A stretch of 64,000 bases of DNA, from NCBI RefSeq assembly GCF_900166985.1, contig NZ_FUZK01000001.1:62001-126000 (forward strand), in the 5' to 3' direction. The number at the start of each line of letters is the position of its first letter. Positions within the stretch are counted from its first letter, which is position 1. A model generated the notes under the pieces. The model was not told where the DNA came from, did not search any database, and saw only the letters and a program-made list of their open reading frames with translations. The position numbers and the translations under genes are program-made. Source of the DNA: Acholeplasma oculi (GTDB taxonomy: Bacteria; Bacillota_I; Bacilli_A; Acholeplasmatales; Acholeplasmataceae). This document shows positions 34,510 through 44,083 of the stretch, piece after piece.

Positions 34510-35387
34510 GTAAATATTTTATAGGAATTGATGTGGGTGGAACAAATGTTAGAATCGGATTAGTTGATGAATCTCTCAATATCATCCATGAAGAAAAACA
34601 TCAATCTAAAAAGATTGGTAAAAATTTAGGACCATTTATTAAAGAATTTGCTTTAAAACATAAAGAGAACCATGAAATACTTGCTATTTCAATTGGTTTC
34701 CCTGGACTAGTAGATCAAGCAACTCGATCTGTTTTACATATTCCAAATCAAAGAGATTTTGAAGGTGATTATCTACTTAAGATTGAAGAAGAGCTAGGTA
34801 TTCCGATAATTGTAGGGAATGATGTCAACTTATTAATGCTTTATGATGCTTCATTTTTTGGAATTGATCCGAATAAATCTGTTTTAGGATTTTACTTAGG
34901 AACAGGTTTTGGTAATGCTATTCGTATTAAAAATCAGTTATACCAAGGTGAATTTGGTGCAGCTGGAGAAATAGGACATGTACCAGTATATTTGAATGGA
35001 TATAAGAAGGATGAAACTCAAGATGATTTAGAATCTATTGTATCTGGATTTAATCTGATTAAGATTCATGAAAAGCATTTTAAAGATACGCCATTTGAAG
35101 AAATATTTAAAAAGCATTTTGATTCAGAACCTATTCAAACTTATTTACATATTTTAGCATTCTATATTGCAACGGAAATGACTATTTTAGATATTTCTAC
35201 CATTATTCTAGGTGGTGGAGTTATCATGAGTGAACAATTTCCTAAGGCTTACTTAGAACGTTTAATTAAAAAGAACTTATTTGCAAAATTAACTCAAGAG
35301 AATTTTAAAACATACTATGCACACCCTACAGTGAATTCAGGTATACTTGGAGCTGTACTTTACGCAAAATCACACTTAAGCATATAG
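34506..35387 (+). CDS. ROK-family sugar kinase, probable glucokinase
   Basis: The 293-residue ROK protein has the phosphate motif IGIDVGGTNVRIGLV, VGNDVNLLML with the catalytic Asp, and GEFGAAGEIGHVPV. The family zinc motif CxCGxxGC, expected between this block and ESIVSG, is absent (KKDETQDDLESIVSG). It follows the pullulanase with a 4-base overlap, so phosphorylation of free glucose from debranching is the natural job. Allose or other hexoses cannot be excluded. Confidence 0.85.
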   Translation: MSKYFIGIDVGGTNVRIGLVDESLNIIHEEKHQSKKIGKNLGPFIKEFALKHKENHEILAISIGFPGLVDQATRSVLHIPNQRDFEGDYLLKIEEELGIPIIVGNDVNLLMLYDASFFGIDPNKSVLGFYLGTGFGNAIRIKNQLYQGEFGAAGEIGHVPVYLNGYKKDETQDDLESIVSGFNLIKIHEKHFKDTPFEEIFKKHFDSEPIQTYLHILAFYIATEMTILDISTIILGGGVIMSEQFPKAYLERLIKKNLFAKLTQENFKTYYAHPTVNSGILGAVLYAKSHLSI

Positions 35388-35398
35388 GAAGGTTATTT

Positions 35399-36397
35399 AT
35401 GAAAGTATTACTTTATTCACAGAAACAAGGCATGCTAAAAAAATCAGGTATCGGACGAGCATTTTATCATCAAAAAAAAGCACTTGAATCTGTTGGGGTT
35501 GAGTATACACTTGATCCGAATGACACATTTGATTTAGTACATATCAATATGGCTAGTTCAGGAGTTATTAAAAAATTCAAGAAAAAATATCCTGTGATCG
35601 TACATGGACATTCCACAGTTCAAGACTTTAGAAGAAGTTTTGCTTTTTGGAGATTCATCGCACCATTCTTTTATAAACATCTTCAAAATACTTATGGTAT
35701 TGCAGATTTAATTATCACACCAACAAGATACTCTAAGTTTCTGATTGAATCCATGTATGTAGTTAAATCACCGGTTGTGGCATTATCTAATGGTATAGAT
35801 TTAGATGCATATCAATATGATCAAGTTAAGGTTGATCAATTTTACCAGCGTTTTAATCTCAAAAAGGAAGATAAAATTGTAATAGGTGTTGGACTTCTTT
35901 TTGAAAGAAAAGGCATACATGATTTTATTGAAGTAGCAAGAACGATGCCAGATACAACATTTATTTGGTTTGGAACATTACCAAGTTATATGACAACACA
36001 TTTTATTAAAAAAGCAATTAAACGTAAACCTAAGAATATGATTATGGCAGGTTATGTTGAAGGTGATGTTATGAAAGGTGCATTTAGTGCTGCAAACTGT
36101 GTTTTCTTCCCGAGTTATGAAGAAACAGAAGGCATTGTCGTATTAGAGGCACTTGCAAGTAAAACACCTGTTGTTCTTAGAGATATACCGGTTTATTATG
36201 ATTGGTTATTTGATAAGAAACATGTTTTAAAGGGTCATAATAACTATGAGTTTAAAAATTTAATTGAATTAATTATGAGCAATGACCATCAAGAAATGAT
36301 TGAAAATGGATATAAAATAGTTAAAGACCGATCATTGGATAAAATTGGATTAGGGCTTAAAAAAGCGTATGAGGAAGTCATTAAAATTAAACGATAG
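35399..36397 (+). CDS. GT4-family glycosyltransferase
   Basis: The 332-residue protein shows the GT-B fold of family GT4: SGIGRAFYHQ near the start, PVIVHGHSTVQDF, VALSNGIDLDAYQYD, GVGLLFERKGIHDFIE and the EX7E motif in EETEGIVVLEALASKTPVV. The likely donor is UDP-glucose with retention. In Acholeplasma membranes glucosyl-diacylglycerols are made by GT4 enzymes of about this size, so a lipid acceptor is plausible; the patch of Lys/Arg residues would fit membrane binding. Glucan chemistry suggested by the neighbours is an alternative. Confidence 0.82.
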   Translation: MKVLLYSQKQGMLKKSGIGRAFYHQKKALESVGVEYTLDPNDTFDLVHINMASSGVIKKFKKKYPVIVHGHSTVQDFRRSFAFWRFIAPFFYKHLQNTYGIADLIITPTRYSKFLIESMYVVKSPVVALSNGIDLDAYQYDQVKVDQFYQRFNLKKEDKIVIGVGLLFERKGIHDFIEVARTMPDTTFIWFGTLPSYMTTHFIKKAIKRKPKNMIMAGYVEGDVMKGAFSAANCVFFPSYEETEGIVVLEALASKTPVVLRDIPVYYDWLFDKKHVLKGHNNYEFKNLIELIMSNDHQEMIENGYKIVKDRSLDKIGLGLKKAYEEVIKIKR

Positions 36398-36405
36398 GAG
36401 AAAAT

Positions 36406-37203
36406 ATGGAATATTTCAAGCTATCTAATGGATTTTTAGTACCTAAAATAGGTATGGGAACCAATACCTTTGGCAAGAAAGACAATGATTTTCATGGTGA
36501 AATTACTGGAGATACTAAAGAATTATTATCAAGTTATCAAAATGGATATAGACTGATTGATACAGCGATTATGTATAGAAATGAGGCTGTCATTGGTAAA
36601 TCCATTAAAGAATCAAAAATAGGTCGAGAATCTATTATTGTTACATCTAAAATATCAGCAAGATCGCCATTTATTGATAGTGAGGAAACGATTAGAAACT
36701 ATTTAGACCAGTCGATTGAACATATTGGAGAATATGTTGATATTTATCTGATTCACCATCCTTCAGCTGATATGGAAACGAACCTTAATTTGTGGAGGGT
36801 TTTAGAGTCCTATTATGATAAAGGATTATTTAAAGTCATTGGTGTATCTAATTTCGATGAAGAACAACTAAAATATTTAATGGATCATGCAAGAATTAAA
36901 CCTATGATGAATCAAATTGAATCTAATCCCAATCGATTTAATCATGAATTAATCAAATACTCTTTGATGCATCATTGTTTACCTGTTGCATGGGGACCAC
37001 TTGATCCTGTGCCTAATAAAGATGTATTAACAAATATAGGAAGTAAGTACCATAAAACTTGGGCTCAAGTTTTACTCAGATATCAAATTCAACGCGGTGT
37101 GGCTGTTATTCCAAAAAGTCACAATGCAATACGACAAAAAGAGAATATAGACATCTTTGATTTCAATTTAACGGATGAGGATATCCGTAAAATTGAGGGA
37201 TAA
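36406..37203 (+). CDS. Aldo/keto reductase
   Basis: The 265-residue NADPH-dependent reductase has the AKR blocks GMGTNTFG, YRLIDTAIMYRNEAVIG with catalytic Asp and Tyr, VTSKIS with Lys, IYLIHHP with His, VIGVSNFDEEQL, and VIPKSHNAIRQKEN for the cofactor. It is slightly shorter than average. It lies 8 bases after the glycosyltransferase. Substrate unknown; such enzymes reduce diverse aldehydes. Confidence 0.9.
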   Translation: MEYFKLSNGFLVPKIGMGTNTFGKKDNDFHGEITGDTKELLSSYQNGYRLIDTAIMYRNEAVIGKSIKESKIGRESIIVTSKISARSPFIDSEETIRNYLDQSIEHIGEYVDIYLIHHPSADMETNLNLWRVLESYYDKGLFKVIGVSNFDEEQLKYLMDHARIKPMMNQIESNPNRFNHELIKYSLMHHCLPVAWGPLDPVPNKDVLTNIGSKYHKTWAQVLLRYQIQRGVAVIPKSHNAIRQKENIDIFDFNLTDEDIRKIEG

Positions 37204-37286
37204 TTTGTGAGGATAATCTATTTTCAGAAAAAAAATATTAGAACATGTTATAATAACAAGAGTTCGACGACACTTAGGAGGAAATT

Positions 37287-38573
37287 ATGAAATTTGAACG
37301 TATTAATAAGAATCATGTTAAATTCACATTTACAGTTACACCAGCTGAATTTGAACATGCACTTGAACATGCATATGAGCATATCAAACAAGATGTAGAA
37401 GTTAAAGGTTTTAGAAAAGGTCATGTAACCCAAAAGGTTTATGAACAAAAATTTGGAGAAAAATCATTATATGCTGATGCATTAAATCATGCAATTGGTC
37501 ATAAATTTAATGATGCTTTAACCATAAAAGAATTTACAATTGTTTCTGACCCATTAAACATTGATCTAGATTTTGAAAAGATTTCTAGAACTGAATCATT
37601 CGAAGTATCATTTGAAGTTGCTATCAAACCTGAAGTTGAGTTAGGTCAATACAAAGGTATTAAAGTAGAAAAAATTGACACTGAAGTTACAGATGAATTA
37701 GTAAATGAAGAGATTTCTAAATTACTTAAACAAAATGCAACTTTAGAACCTAAAGTTGAAGGTGCACTTGAAAACGGAGATACAGCTATCTTTGATTTTG
37801 AAGGATTCCAAGATGGTGTTGCATTTGAAGGTGGAAAAGCTGAAAACTTTGCTTTAGAAATCGGAAGTGGTCAATTTATCCCTGGATTTGAAGAAGGTAT
37901 GGTTGGTCTAAAAGCTGGTGAATCAAGAGATGTTCATGTGACTTTCCCAGAACAATACCAAGCTGAGAATTTAGCTGGGAAACCTGCAGTTTTCAAAGTT
38001 TTATTACATGAAATTAAAACAAAGGTTGGTTCTGAACTTAATGATGCTTGGGTAGAATCTCTTAACCGTGATGGTGTTAAAACTGTTGATGCTTTAAAAT
38101 CATCTATCAAAGAGAACTTAAAAGCTGAAAAAGAAGCAAATGCGAAAAATGTAATAACAGATGCTGTATTAAAAGCTGTTATTGAAAATGCTAAAGTTGA
38201 AGTTCCTCAAGCAATGTTTGATACAGAAATCGAAAACTTTAAGAAGAATGTTGAACAACAAGCAAAACAATATCAATTAGACTTAGCAACATTTATTCAA
38301 TTATCAGGTTTAACAGAAGAATCTTTCGAAGAACAAGCAAAATCTCAAGCAACACGTCGTGTATTACAATCCCTTGTAATTGAGGCAGTCGCTAAAAAAG
38401 AAGGATTTACTGCTACAGCTGAAGAATTAAGCGCACGTTATGAAGAGTTAGCTCAACATTACAAAATGCCAGTAACTGAAATTAAAAAGTACATTAATGA
38501 TGAATTAGTAACCAATGATATCGCTTTTGAAAAAGCAGTTGATTTCTTAGTTGAACATTCAGTAGCTGAATAA
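37287..38573 (+). CDS. tig: Trigger factor, ribosome-associated chaperone
   Basis: The 428-residue chaperone has an N-terminal ribosome-binding domain with GFRKGH (from the GFRxGKxP loop; Pro replaced), an FKBP-type PPIase middle (about residues 155-240, GDTAIFDFEGFQDG and FIPGFEEGMVGLKAGE) and a helical C-terminal domain. Length is normal. AGGAGG precedes ATG 37287 and a TATAAT lies at about 37248. It stands before lon, another protein-quality gene, but is separated from it by a terminator. Confidence 0.95.
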   Translation: MKFERINKNHVKFTFTVTPAEFEHALEHAYEHIKQDVEVKGFRKGHVTQKVYEQKFGEKSLYADALNHAIGHKFNDALTIKEFTIVSDPLNIDLDFEKISRTESFEVSFEVAIKPEVELGQYKGIKVEKIDTEVTDELVNEEISKLLKQNATLEPKVEGALENGDTAIFDFEGFQDGVAFEGGKAENFALEIGSGQFIPGFEEGMVGLKAGESRDVHVTFPEQYQAENLAGKPAVFKVLLHEIKTKVGSELNDAWVESLNRDGVKTVDALKSSIKENLKAEKEANAKNVITDAVLKAVIENAKVEVPQAMFDTEIENFKKNVEQQAKQYQLDLATFIQLSGLTEESFEEQAKSQATRRVLQSLVIEAVAKKEGFTATAEELSARYEELAQHYKMPVTEIKKYINDELVTNDIAFEKAVDFLVEHSVAE

Positions 38574-38597
38574 TTATATAAATTTAAAAGTATTTAT

Positions 38598-38623
38598 GCC
38601 TTCGAATCTATCGAAGGCTTTAC
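38598..38623 (+). terminator. Terminator after tig
   Basis: GCCTTCGA, 5-nt loop, TCGAAGGC, then TTTACTTT. Confidence 0.85.
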
Positions 38624-38657
38624 TTTACGTAGAATTATGATAAAAATTGTGATTTTT

Positions 38658-38684
38658 TTGGCACTCATGCATTATGATTGCTAA
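38658..38684 (+). promoter_or_regulatory. CIRCE-like element before lon
   Basis: TTGGCACTC, 9 bp, GATTGCTAA. Each arm differs by one base from the CIRCE consensus TTAGCACTC-N9-GAGTGCTAA. It abuts the -35 box of lon. HrcA, the repressor that binds CIRCE, is encoded at 51021-52043. CIRCE control of lon is known in other Mollicutes. Confidence 0.75.
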
Positions 38685-38712
38685 TTGACAATTTTGTATT
38701 ATAATATATAAT
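38685..38712 (+). promoter_or_regulatory. Promoter of lon
   Basis: TTGACA at 38685-38690 and TATAAT at 38707-38712 are 16 bp apart. The CIRCE-like element ends at the base before the -35 box. Confidence 0.75.
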
Positions 38713-38743
38713 AGAAATTAAACCCATGAAAGGGGATAAAAAT

Positions 38744-41053
38744 ATGGAATTACAATCAAGTTTACCAGCAGTCGTTGTCCGTGGTATCGTTCCGATTCCT
38801 CAAAATGATTTTCGTATTGAGGTTGGTCGCAAGGTTTCACTGAAGGCAGTTGAAGAAGCTGAGAAAATTTTTTCATCATATGTGTTAATTCTAGTTCAAA
38901 AAAACCCATTGATTGAAAATCCAACAACATCTGATTTAGAAACCTATGGTGTTTTAGCTAAGGTTGCTATGAAGATTAAGTTACCAAATGATAATTATAA
39001 AATTAAATTTAATATTCTATCAAGAATCAAAGTCAATGAGTATTTCTTAACAGATCCTTATTTTGTTGCTGATTATGAGGAAGTTCAAACAAAACCTGGT
39101 GATTTAGAAGAAGAAAACACATTAATTAAGATGATTGTATCTGAAACAACAAGTAATCCAAATCAATTACTTAATAATGCTCAACAAATTTCTGAGCAAA
39201 TTCAATCAGGCTTATCTGCAGATAGAATTTCTGACATCTTAGCATATAATTTAAAGATAAATGATACAGAAAAGTACAAATACTTACAAGAACTTCAACT
39301 GAATAATCGCTTAAAATTAATTCTTGAAGATATGAATAAGTTAAAGATGATCGCTGATTTAGAACAACGTATTAACGATGATGTTAAAAAAGCGATTGAT
39401 GAAAATCAAAAAGAATATTATCTTAGAGAAAAAATGAGAGCGATTCAAAACGAACTTGGCGACAAGGCGAAAAAAGAAGATGAAATTGATGCACTTAGAG
39501 AAGCTATTAAGCAAGCAAATATGCCAAAACATATTGAAGAAAAGGCGTTACAAGAACTCTCAAGATATCAATCAACACCTTCTGCAATGGCTGAATCACA
39601 AATTATTAAAACGTATTTAGATTTTTTAGTATCTCTACCTTGGAATGTAACTTCTAAAGATTTAGATGATTTACAAAAAGTACAAGATAACTTAGATAAA
39701 AATCACTATGGTTTAGAGAAGGTCAAAGAAAGAATTATTGAGTATCTCGCTGTTAAGATTATGACAGGCAGAAATCCGCAGACAATTCTTTGTTTTGCAG
39801 GGCCTCCTGGTGTTGGTAAGACAAGTTTAGCAATTTCTATTGCAGAAGCATTAGGAAGAAAATTTGTTAAGCAATCATTAGGTGGTGTCAAAGATGAATC
39901 AGAAATTAGAGGGCACAGAAGAACTTATGTAGGGGCAATGCCTGGTCGTATATTAAAGGGCATGAAGGATGCAGGAACTCAAAATCCAGTATTCTTATTA
40001 GATGAAATTGATAAAATGGCATCTGATTATAGGGGAGATCCAGCAAGTGCTATGCTTGAGGTATTAGACCCAGAGCAAAACTCTAAGTTTAGTGATCATT
40101 ACTTAGAAGAATCCTATGATTTATCTCAAGTATTGTTTATTACAACAGCAAACTACTTAGAAAATGTTCCAGCACCACTCAGAGACCGTATGGAAATCGT
40201 TGAATTATCAAGTTATACAGAATATGAAAAAATTCAAATTGCTAGAAAACATTTACTTGAAAAACAACTAAGCGCACATGGTCTAGATCAAGATAAGTTT
40301 GAAATTGATGAAGAAACACTTTACTTTATCGTTAGACATTACACTAGAGAAGCTGGTGTTAGAGAACTCAACCGTTATATAGGTTCACTTGTTCGTAAAG
40401 CCATCAAAGAGATTTTAATGGATAAAACAGAGAAGGTTATTATCAATAAAGATAATATTGAAAAATATATCGGTAAAAAGAAATTTGCACACAATTTAGT
40501 CGATGAAAAAGAACAGGTTGGTGTTGTAACTGGTTTAGCATATACTGCATTCGGTGGAGATACATTGCCAGTTGAAGTTACTTATTACAAAGGAAAAGGT
40601 CAACTTGTGTTAACCGGTAAACTTGGTGATGTTATGAAAGAATCTGCAATCACTGCACTATCTTTTATTAAATCTCATGCTGTAGAATTTAACATTGACC
40701 CATCTATTTTCGAACAAAATGACTTCCACGTACACGTACCGGAAGGTGCTGTACCTAAAGATGGTCCATCTGCGGGTATTACAATGGCTACGGCTATACT
40801 ATCTGCTGCAAGTAACAAATTTGTTAAAAAAGATGTAGGTATGACTGGTGAAATTACATTACGTGGTTATGTCTTGCCAATTGGTGGATTAAAAGAAAAA
40901 GCAATTGCTGCACATCGTAGTGGATTAAAAACCATTTTAATTCCAAAAGAAAATATTAGAGACATCGAAGATATTCCACAAGAAGTACGTGATCAATTAA
41001 CAATCATTCCAGTTGAAACAGTATCAGATGTTTTCATAAATGCATTAAAATAA
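38744..41053 (+). CDS. lon: ATP-dependent protease Lon
   Basis: ATG 38744 is chosen; AAAGGGG lies just before it and inside any product started at ATG 38726. The 769-residue protein has the Lon substrate domain ([14 protein letters not shown]), Walker [10 protein letters not shown], Walker [11 protein letters not shown], and the protease domain with Ser in DGPSAGIT and Lys in [14 protein letters not shown]. It degrades misfolded proteins. The CIRCE-like site suggests heat induction through HrcA. Confidence 0.95.
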   Translation: MELQSSLPAVVVRGIVPIPQNDFRIEVGRKVSLKAVEEAEKIFSSYVLILVQKNPLIENPTTSDLETYGVLAKVAMKIKLPNDNYKIKFNILSRIKVNEYFLTDPYFVADYEEVQTKPGDLEEENTLIKMIVSETTSNPNQLLNNAQQISEQIQSGLSADRISDILAYNLKINDTEKYKYLQELQLNNRLKLILEDMNKLKMIADLEQRINDDVKKAIDENQKEYYLREKMRAIQNELGDKAKKEDEIDALREAIKQANMPKHIEEKALQELSRYQSTPSAMAESQIIKTYLDFLVSLPWNVTSKDLDDLQKVQDNLDKNHYGLEKVKERIIEYLAVKIMTGRNPQTILCFAGPPGVGKTSLAISIAEALGRKFVKQSLGGVKDESEIRGHRRTYVGAMPGRILKGMKDAGTQNPVFLLDEIDKMASDYRGDPASAMLEVLDPEQNSKFSDHYLEESYDLSQVLFITTANYLENVPAPLRDRMEIVELSSYTEYEKIQIARKHLLEKQLSAHGLDQDKFEIDEETLYFIVRHYTREAGVRELNRYIGSLVRKAIKEILMDKTEKVIINKDNIEKYIGKKKFAHNLVDEKEQVGVVTGLAYTAFGGDTLPVEVTYYKGKGQLVLTGKLGDVMKESAITALSFIKSHAVEFNIDPSIFEQNDFHVHVPEGAVPKDGPSAGITMATAILSAASNKFVKKDVGMTGEITLRGYVLPIGGLKEKAIAAHRSGLKTILIPKENIRDIEDIPQEVRDQLTIIPVETVSDVFINALK

Positions 41054-41062
41054 CTTAGTTAT

Positions 41063-41094
41063 AAAGTGGCTATCCAATAGATAGTCACTTTTCT
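41063..41094 (+). terminator. Terminator after lon
   Basis: AAAGTGGCTATC, loop CAATA, GATAGTCACTTT (one G-T pair), then TCTTT. Confidence 0.85.
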
Positions 41095-41161
41095 TTAACA
41101 TCACCTTAAAATCCTAAGAAATCATTTGTTATATGATAAAATAGATACAGAGGTATATAAA

Positions 41162-41734
41162 ATGATTAAAACAGCAGAATTTATTAAATCTGCAGTATCT
41201 ATAAGTGATTTACCTAGTGATGATTTAAGTCATTACTTATTATTAGGACGTTCAAATGTCGGTAAATCATCTTTGATAAATGCAGTTACAAACCGTAAGA
41301 GTTTAGCTAGAGTCTCACAAACTCCAGGTAAGACAATTACCCTAAATTTATATTTATTAAACCAAAGTTTTTACTTAGTGGATGCTCCTGGTTATGGCTA
41401 TGCAAAAAGATCTAAAACACAGGCAAAGTCATTTGTGACAATGATAAGAAATTATATTAATCAAAATCAAAAACTTAAAAAGGTTATCCTATTAATAGAT
41501 TTTAATATAGGACCAACCATAGATGATTTAAGTTTATATAGTGAACTTATTCATTTTGATATTCCATTAATTATCGTTGCAACTAAATACGACAAATTAA
41601 AATCATCCCTTAGACTCAAGCAACAAAAAGTACTTACAGAAAAATTTATTACAGATCAAAAGATATATTTCACATCAAGTGAGACTAAGTACGGAATAGA
41701 AAAATTTATAGCAGAGGTATTTGAAAATGAATAA
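41162..41734 (+). CDS. engB: Ribosome biogenesis GTPase EngB (YsxC/YihA)
   Basis: ATG 41162 follows GAGG at the right distance; an earlier in-frame ATG at 41126 overlaps the promoter-like TATGATAAAAT. The 190-residue GTPase has G1 GRSNVGKSS, G3 DAPGYG, G4 TKYDK and G5 SSETKYG. It acts in assembly of the 50S subunit. Its end overlaps the DegV gene by 8 bases. Confidence 0.94.
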   Translation: MIKTAEFIKSAVSISDLPSDDLSHYLLLGRSNVGKSSLINAVTNRKSLARVSQTPGKTITLNLYLLNQSFYLVDAPGYGYAKRSKTQAKSFVTMIRNYINQNQKLKKVILLIDFNIGPTIDDLSLYSELIHFDIPLIIVATKYDKLKSSLRLKQQKVLTEKFITDQKIYFTSSETKYGIEKFIAEVFENE

Positions 41735-42581
41735 AGTTATAATCACTACCGATTCTACTGCTGATTTAAGCCAAGATATATTAAACAATAGAGGTATTCA
41801 AACAATACCACTTTATGTTAGATTTGGTGATGAAACTTATAAAGATGGTGTAGAAATTCAAACTGAACTATTATATGAAAAGGTTAGTGAATTAGGCTAT
41901 CTTCCTAAAACTCAAGCAGCTTCACCAGGGGATTTTGAAGTATTTTTCAAAAAATACCTGAACTTAGGTTATGATATTGTTCATATTTCAATTGGTTCAA
42001 AAATAAGTGCAACATACCAAAGTGCTGTGATTGCTAAAGATCTTCTGGAATCTGAAAATATTTATATTGTTGATTCTAAAAACTTATCTTCAGGAATTGG
42101 TTTATTGGTTTTAAAAGCAAGTGATTTAAAAGAACAAGGGCAAAGTGCATCAGAAATCTATAATTCTATTAACAAGTTAGTTCCTAAGATAAGTAGTCAG
42201 TTCGCAATTAAGACATTAGATTACCTACATAAAGGTGGTAGAGCAAGTGGTCTTACTGCATTTGTTGGCTCAGTGCTTCAAATTAAACCTATCATTAAAG
42301 TGATAGATGGAAAATTAGAAGTTTATAAAAAGTCTGTTGGTAAAATGAAAAGAGCTCTTGACTTAATGATTGATGATTTAGTCAAAGTGAAAGAAAAAAT
42401 TGATAAAAATTATGTTTTTATCACACATTCTATCGCAGATGATTCATTTAATTATATTAAAGAACAGTTAACAGATAAAATAGAAGTAAAACAAATTATA
42501 GAAGGACATGCAGGTTGTGTTATATCTTCACATTGCGGTAAAGGTACAATCGGTATTCTCTATATAGAAATAGGTGATTAA
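41727..42581 (+). CDS. DegV-family fatty-acid-binding protein
   Basis: ATG 41727 follows AGAGG and gives 284 residues. The protein has the DegV pattern: ITTDSTADLSQDIL, IPLYVRFGDETYKDGV, TQAASPGDFEVFF, HISIGSKISATYQSAVIA, VDSKNLSSGIGLLVL and KTLDYLHKGGRASG. DegV/FakB proteins hold a fatty acid for phosphorylation by FakA. In an organism that uses exogenous fatty acids this would feed PlsX/PlsY (plsY is at 50154). Which acyl chain is bound cannot be seen. Confidence 0.9.
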   Translation: MNKVIITTDSTADLSQDILNNRGIQTIPLYVRFGDETYKDGVEIQTELLYEKVSELGYLPKTQAASPGDFEVFFKKYLNLGYDIVHISIGSKISATYQSAVIAKDLLESENIYIVDSKNLSSGIGLLVLKASDLKEQGQSASEIYNSINKLVPKISSQFAIKTLDYLHKGGRASGLTAFVGSVLQIKPIIKVIDGKLEVYKKSVGKMKRALDLMIDDLVKVKEKIDKNYVFITHSIADDSFNYIKEQLTDKIEVKQIIEGHAGCVISSHCGKGTIGILYIEIGD

Positions 42582-42582
42582 A

Positions 42583-43224
42583 TTGAAAATAGCAGTGATT
42601 GGTGCATCTGGATTTATTGGATACCAAGTAACAAAAGAAGCACTTAGAAAAGGACATCAAGTAGTAGGAATCTTTAGAAGAAATGCAATACCACTTGAAC
42701 CTAATTTAGAACTTAAAAAGTTAACTATTTTTGATGAAGATATTTTTAAAGATGCTATTAAAGATTCTGATGTTTTAATAGGTTGCTATAACCCGGGATA
42801 TTATCATGTAGCTCAAAAAGAGAGATACTTAGAAGGTTATAGTTTAATAATTAAACTTGCTAAAGAACTTAAAAAGAAATTGATTATAGTTATTGGAGCT
42901 ACTTCATTAATTCAATATGATGGTGAACTTGTTAAAGATGGATTAGTTTATCCAAAACCATGGATTAAAGCACTTGAAGGTGTTGACCTTGTCTATCAAC
43001 AATTTAAAAATCAAACAGATAATTTGCTTACATTTGTTAGTCCACCAGCTGAAGTGTTTGATGGAACACTGACTAAAAAATATAAATATGGTAAAGATCA
43101 TCTACTTTATGATAGAGATGAAAGATCCAGAATATCCGTTCAAGATTTAGCACATGCAATTATTCAAGAAGCTGAAGAAAATAAATATTTAAATCAACGT
43201 TTCACAGTAGCTTATCAAGATTAA
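42583..43224 (+). CDS. NAD(P)-binding protein, atypical SDR/NmrA-like
   Basis: I place the start at TTG 42583, with AGGTGAT just upstream; GTG 42574 is an in-frame alternative. The product, about 213 residues, opens with the Rossmann motif KIAVIGASGFIGYQVTKEAL and has LIGCYNPGYYH, VIGATSLIQYDG and FVSPPAEVF. It is clearly paralogous to the protein at 26395. It is tightly spaced after DegV. Substrate unknown. Confidence 0.82.
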   Translation: MKIAVIGASGFIGYQVTKEALRKGHQVVGIFRRNAIPLEPNLELKKLTIFDEDIFKDAIKDSDVLIGCYNPGYYHVAQKERYLEGYSLIIKLAKELKKKLIIVIGATSLIQYDGELVKDGLVYPKPWIKALEGVDLVYQQFKNQTDNLLTFVSPPAEVFDGTLTKKYKYGKDHLLYDRDERSRISVQDLAHAIIQEAEENKYLNQRFTVAYQD

Positions 43225-43239
43225 TCCAAGAATCTCTTC

Positions 43240-43268
43240 TTGCAATCAACAGGATTTTGATATATAAT
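43240..43268 (+). promoter_or_regulatory. Promoter of the T-box/valS operon
   Basis: TTGCAA at 43240-43245 and TATAAT at 43263-43268 with a 17-bp spacer, immediately before the T-box leader. Confidence 0.7.
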
Positions 43269-43269
43269 G

Positions 43270-43508
43270 TAAGAAAGCTATGAATTGAAGAGTAGTTTAA
43301 GTTAATGATTAAAGAGACAAGTTGGTTGGTGAGAAACTTGATATTACTTAGATGAAAGTCCTCAAGGAGCTGTTAAAGTGAACATGAAGTAACTTTATAC
43401 CGTTTAACTTACGTTACAAGTATGATGAGTGCACAGTAATTCACTGTGAACTAAGGTGGTACCGCGGATTTTATTCGCCCTTAGACAAATATGTCTAGGG
43501 GCTTTTTA
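43270..43508 (+). ncRNA. T-box riboswitch, valine-specific
   Basis: The leader contains the T-box AAGGTGGTACCGCG (43453-43466). Its TGGT would pair with a tRNA ending ACCA. Stem I features GAGACAAGTTGGTTGGTGAG (distal loop) and GAGCTG are visible, and GTC at 43358-43360, in GATGAAAGTCCTC, fits a valine specifier. A terminator GCCCTTAGAC/GTCTAGGGGC with a T run closes it at 43477-43507. Uncharged tRNA-Val would stabilise the antiterminator and allow transcription of the GNAT, valS and folC genes. Confidence 0.9.
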
Positions 43509-43525
43509 TTTTCTTGAGGTGAAAT

Positions 43526-44083
43526 ATGAAGACAATTATAACCAATCGTCTAATTCTTAGAAATCCTACGATGGATGATTTGTTGGCTTTTAATTATTAT
43601 GCATCAAAACCTGAGGTTGGACCGAATGCAGGATGGTTACCACATAAGAATTTAAAAGAATCTAAATTAATTCTTTCACTTATGGTTAAAGAAAGAAACG
43701 TATATGCCATTGTTTTAAAAGAAATTAACATGATGATAGGTACAATTTCACTTTATAATCCTACCTATAATATTGTGGATGGTCATATGATCGAAATAGG
43801 GTTTGTTTTAAACAGTGAGTATTGGAATAAAGGGATCATGCATGAGGCATTAACGCATATCATACCTTATATATTTAACAATTTAGAGTTTAATGTCATT
43901 AAGGTATCTCATGCAGATTTTAATGAACGTAGCGAAAAGTTGATTGCTAAATTAGGATTTAAATATAAAGATGAAGTTATTAAAAAGTACAAGGGATTAC
44001 CTCAAATTAAAAAAGTAAAAGTATATGAATTATCAAAAAAGGAGTTTAACAGTTATGAAAATAGAATTGAATCCAAAATATGA
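43526..44083 (+). CDS. GNAT-family N-acetyltransferase (RimJ/RimL type)
   Basis: The 185-residue protein has the acetyltransferase_3 pattern: TNRLILRNPTMDDLLAFNYYAS, MIGTISLYNP, IEIGFVLNSEYWNKGIMHEAL and the acetyl-CoA site followed by NVIKVSHADFNERSEKLIAKLGF. It sits between the valine T-box and valS and overlaps valS by 29 bases, so it is made when valyl-tRNA is short. Substrate unknown: a protein N-terminus, an amino acid or an antibiotic are options. Confidence 0.88.
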   Translation: MKTIITNRLILRNPTMDDLLAFNYYASKPEVGPNAGWLPHKNLKESKLILSLMVKERNVYAIVLKEINMMIGTISLYNPTYNIVDGHMIEIGFVLNSEYWNKGIMHEALTHIIPYIFNNLEFNVIKVSHADFNERSEKLIAKLGFKYKDEVIKKYKGLPQIKKVKVYELSKKEFNSYENRIESKI

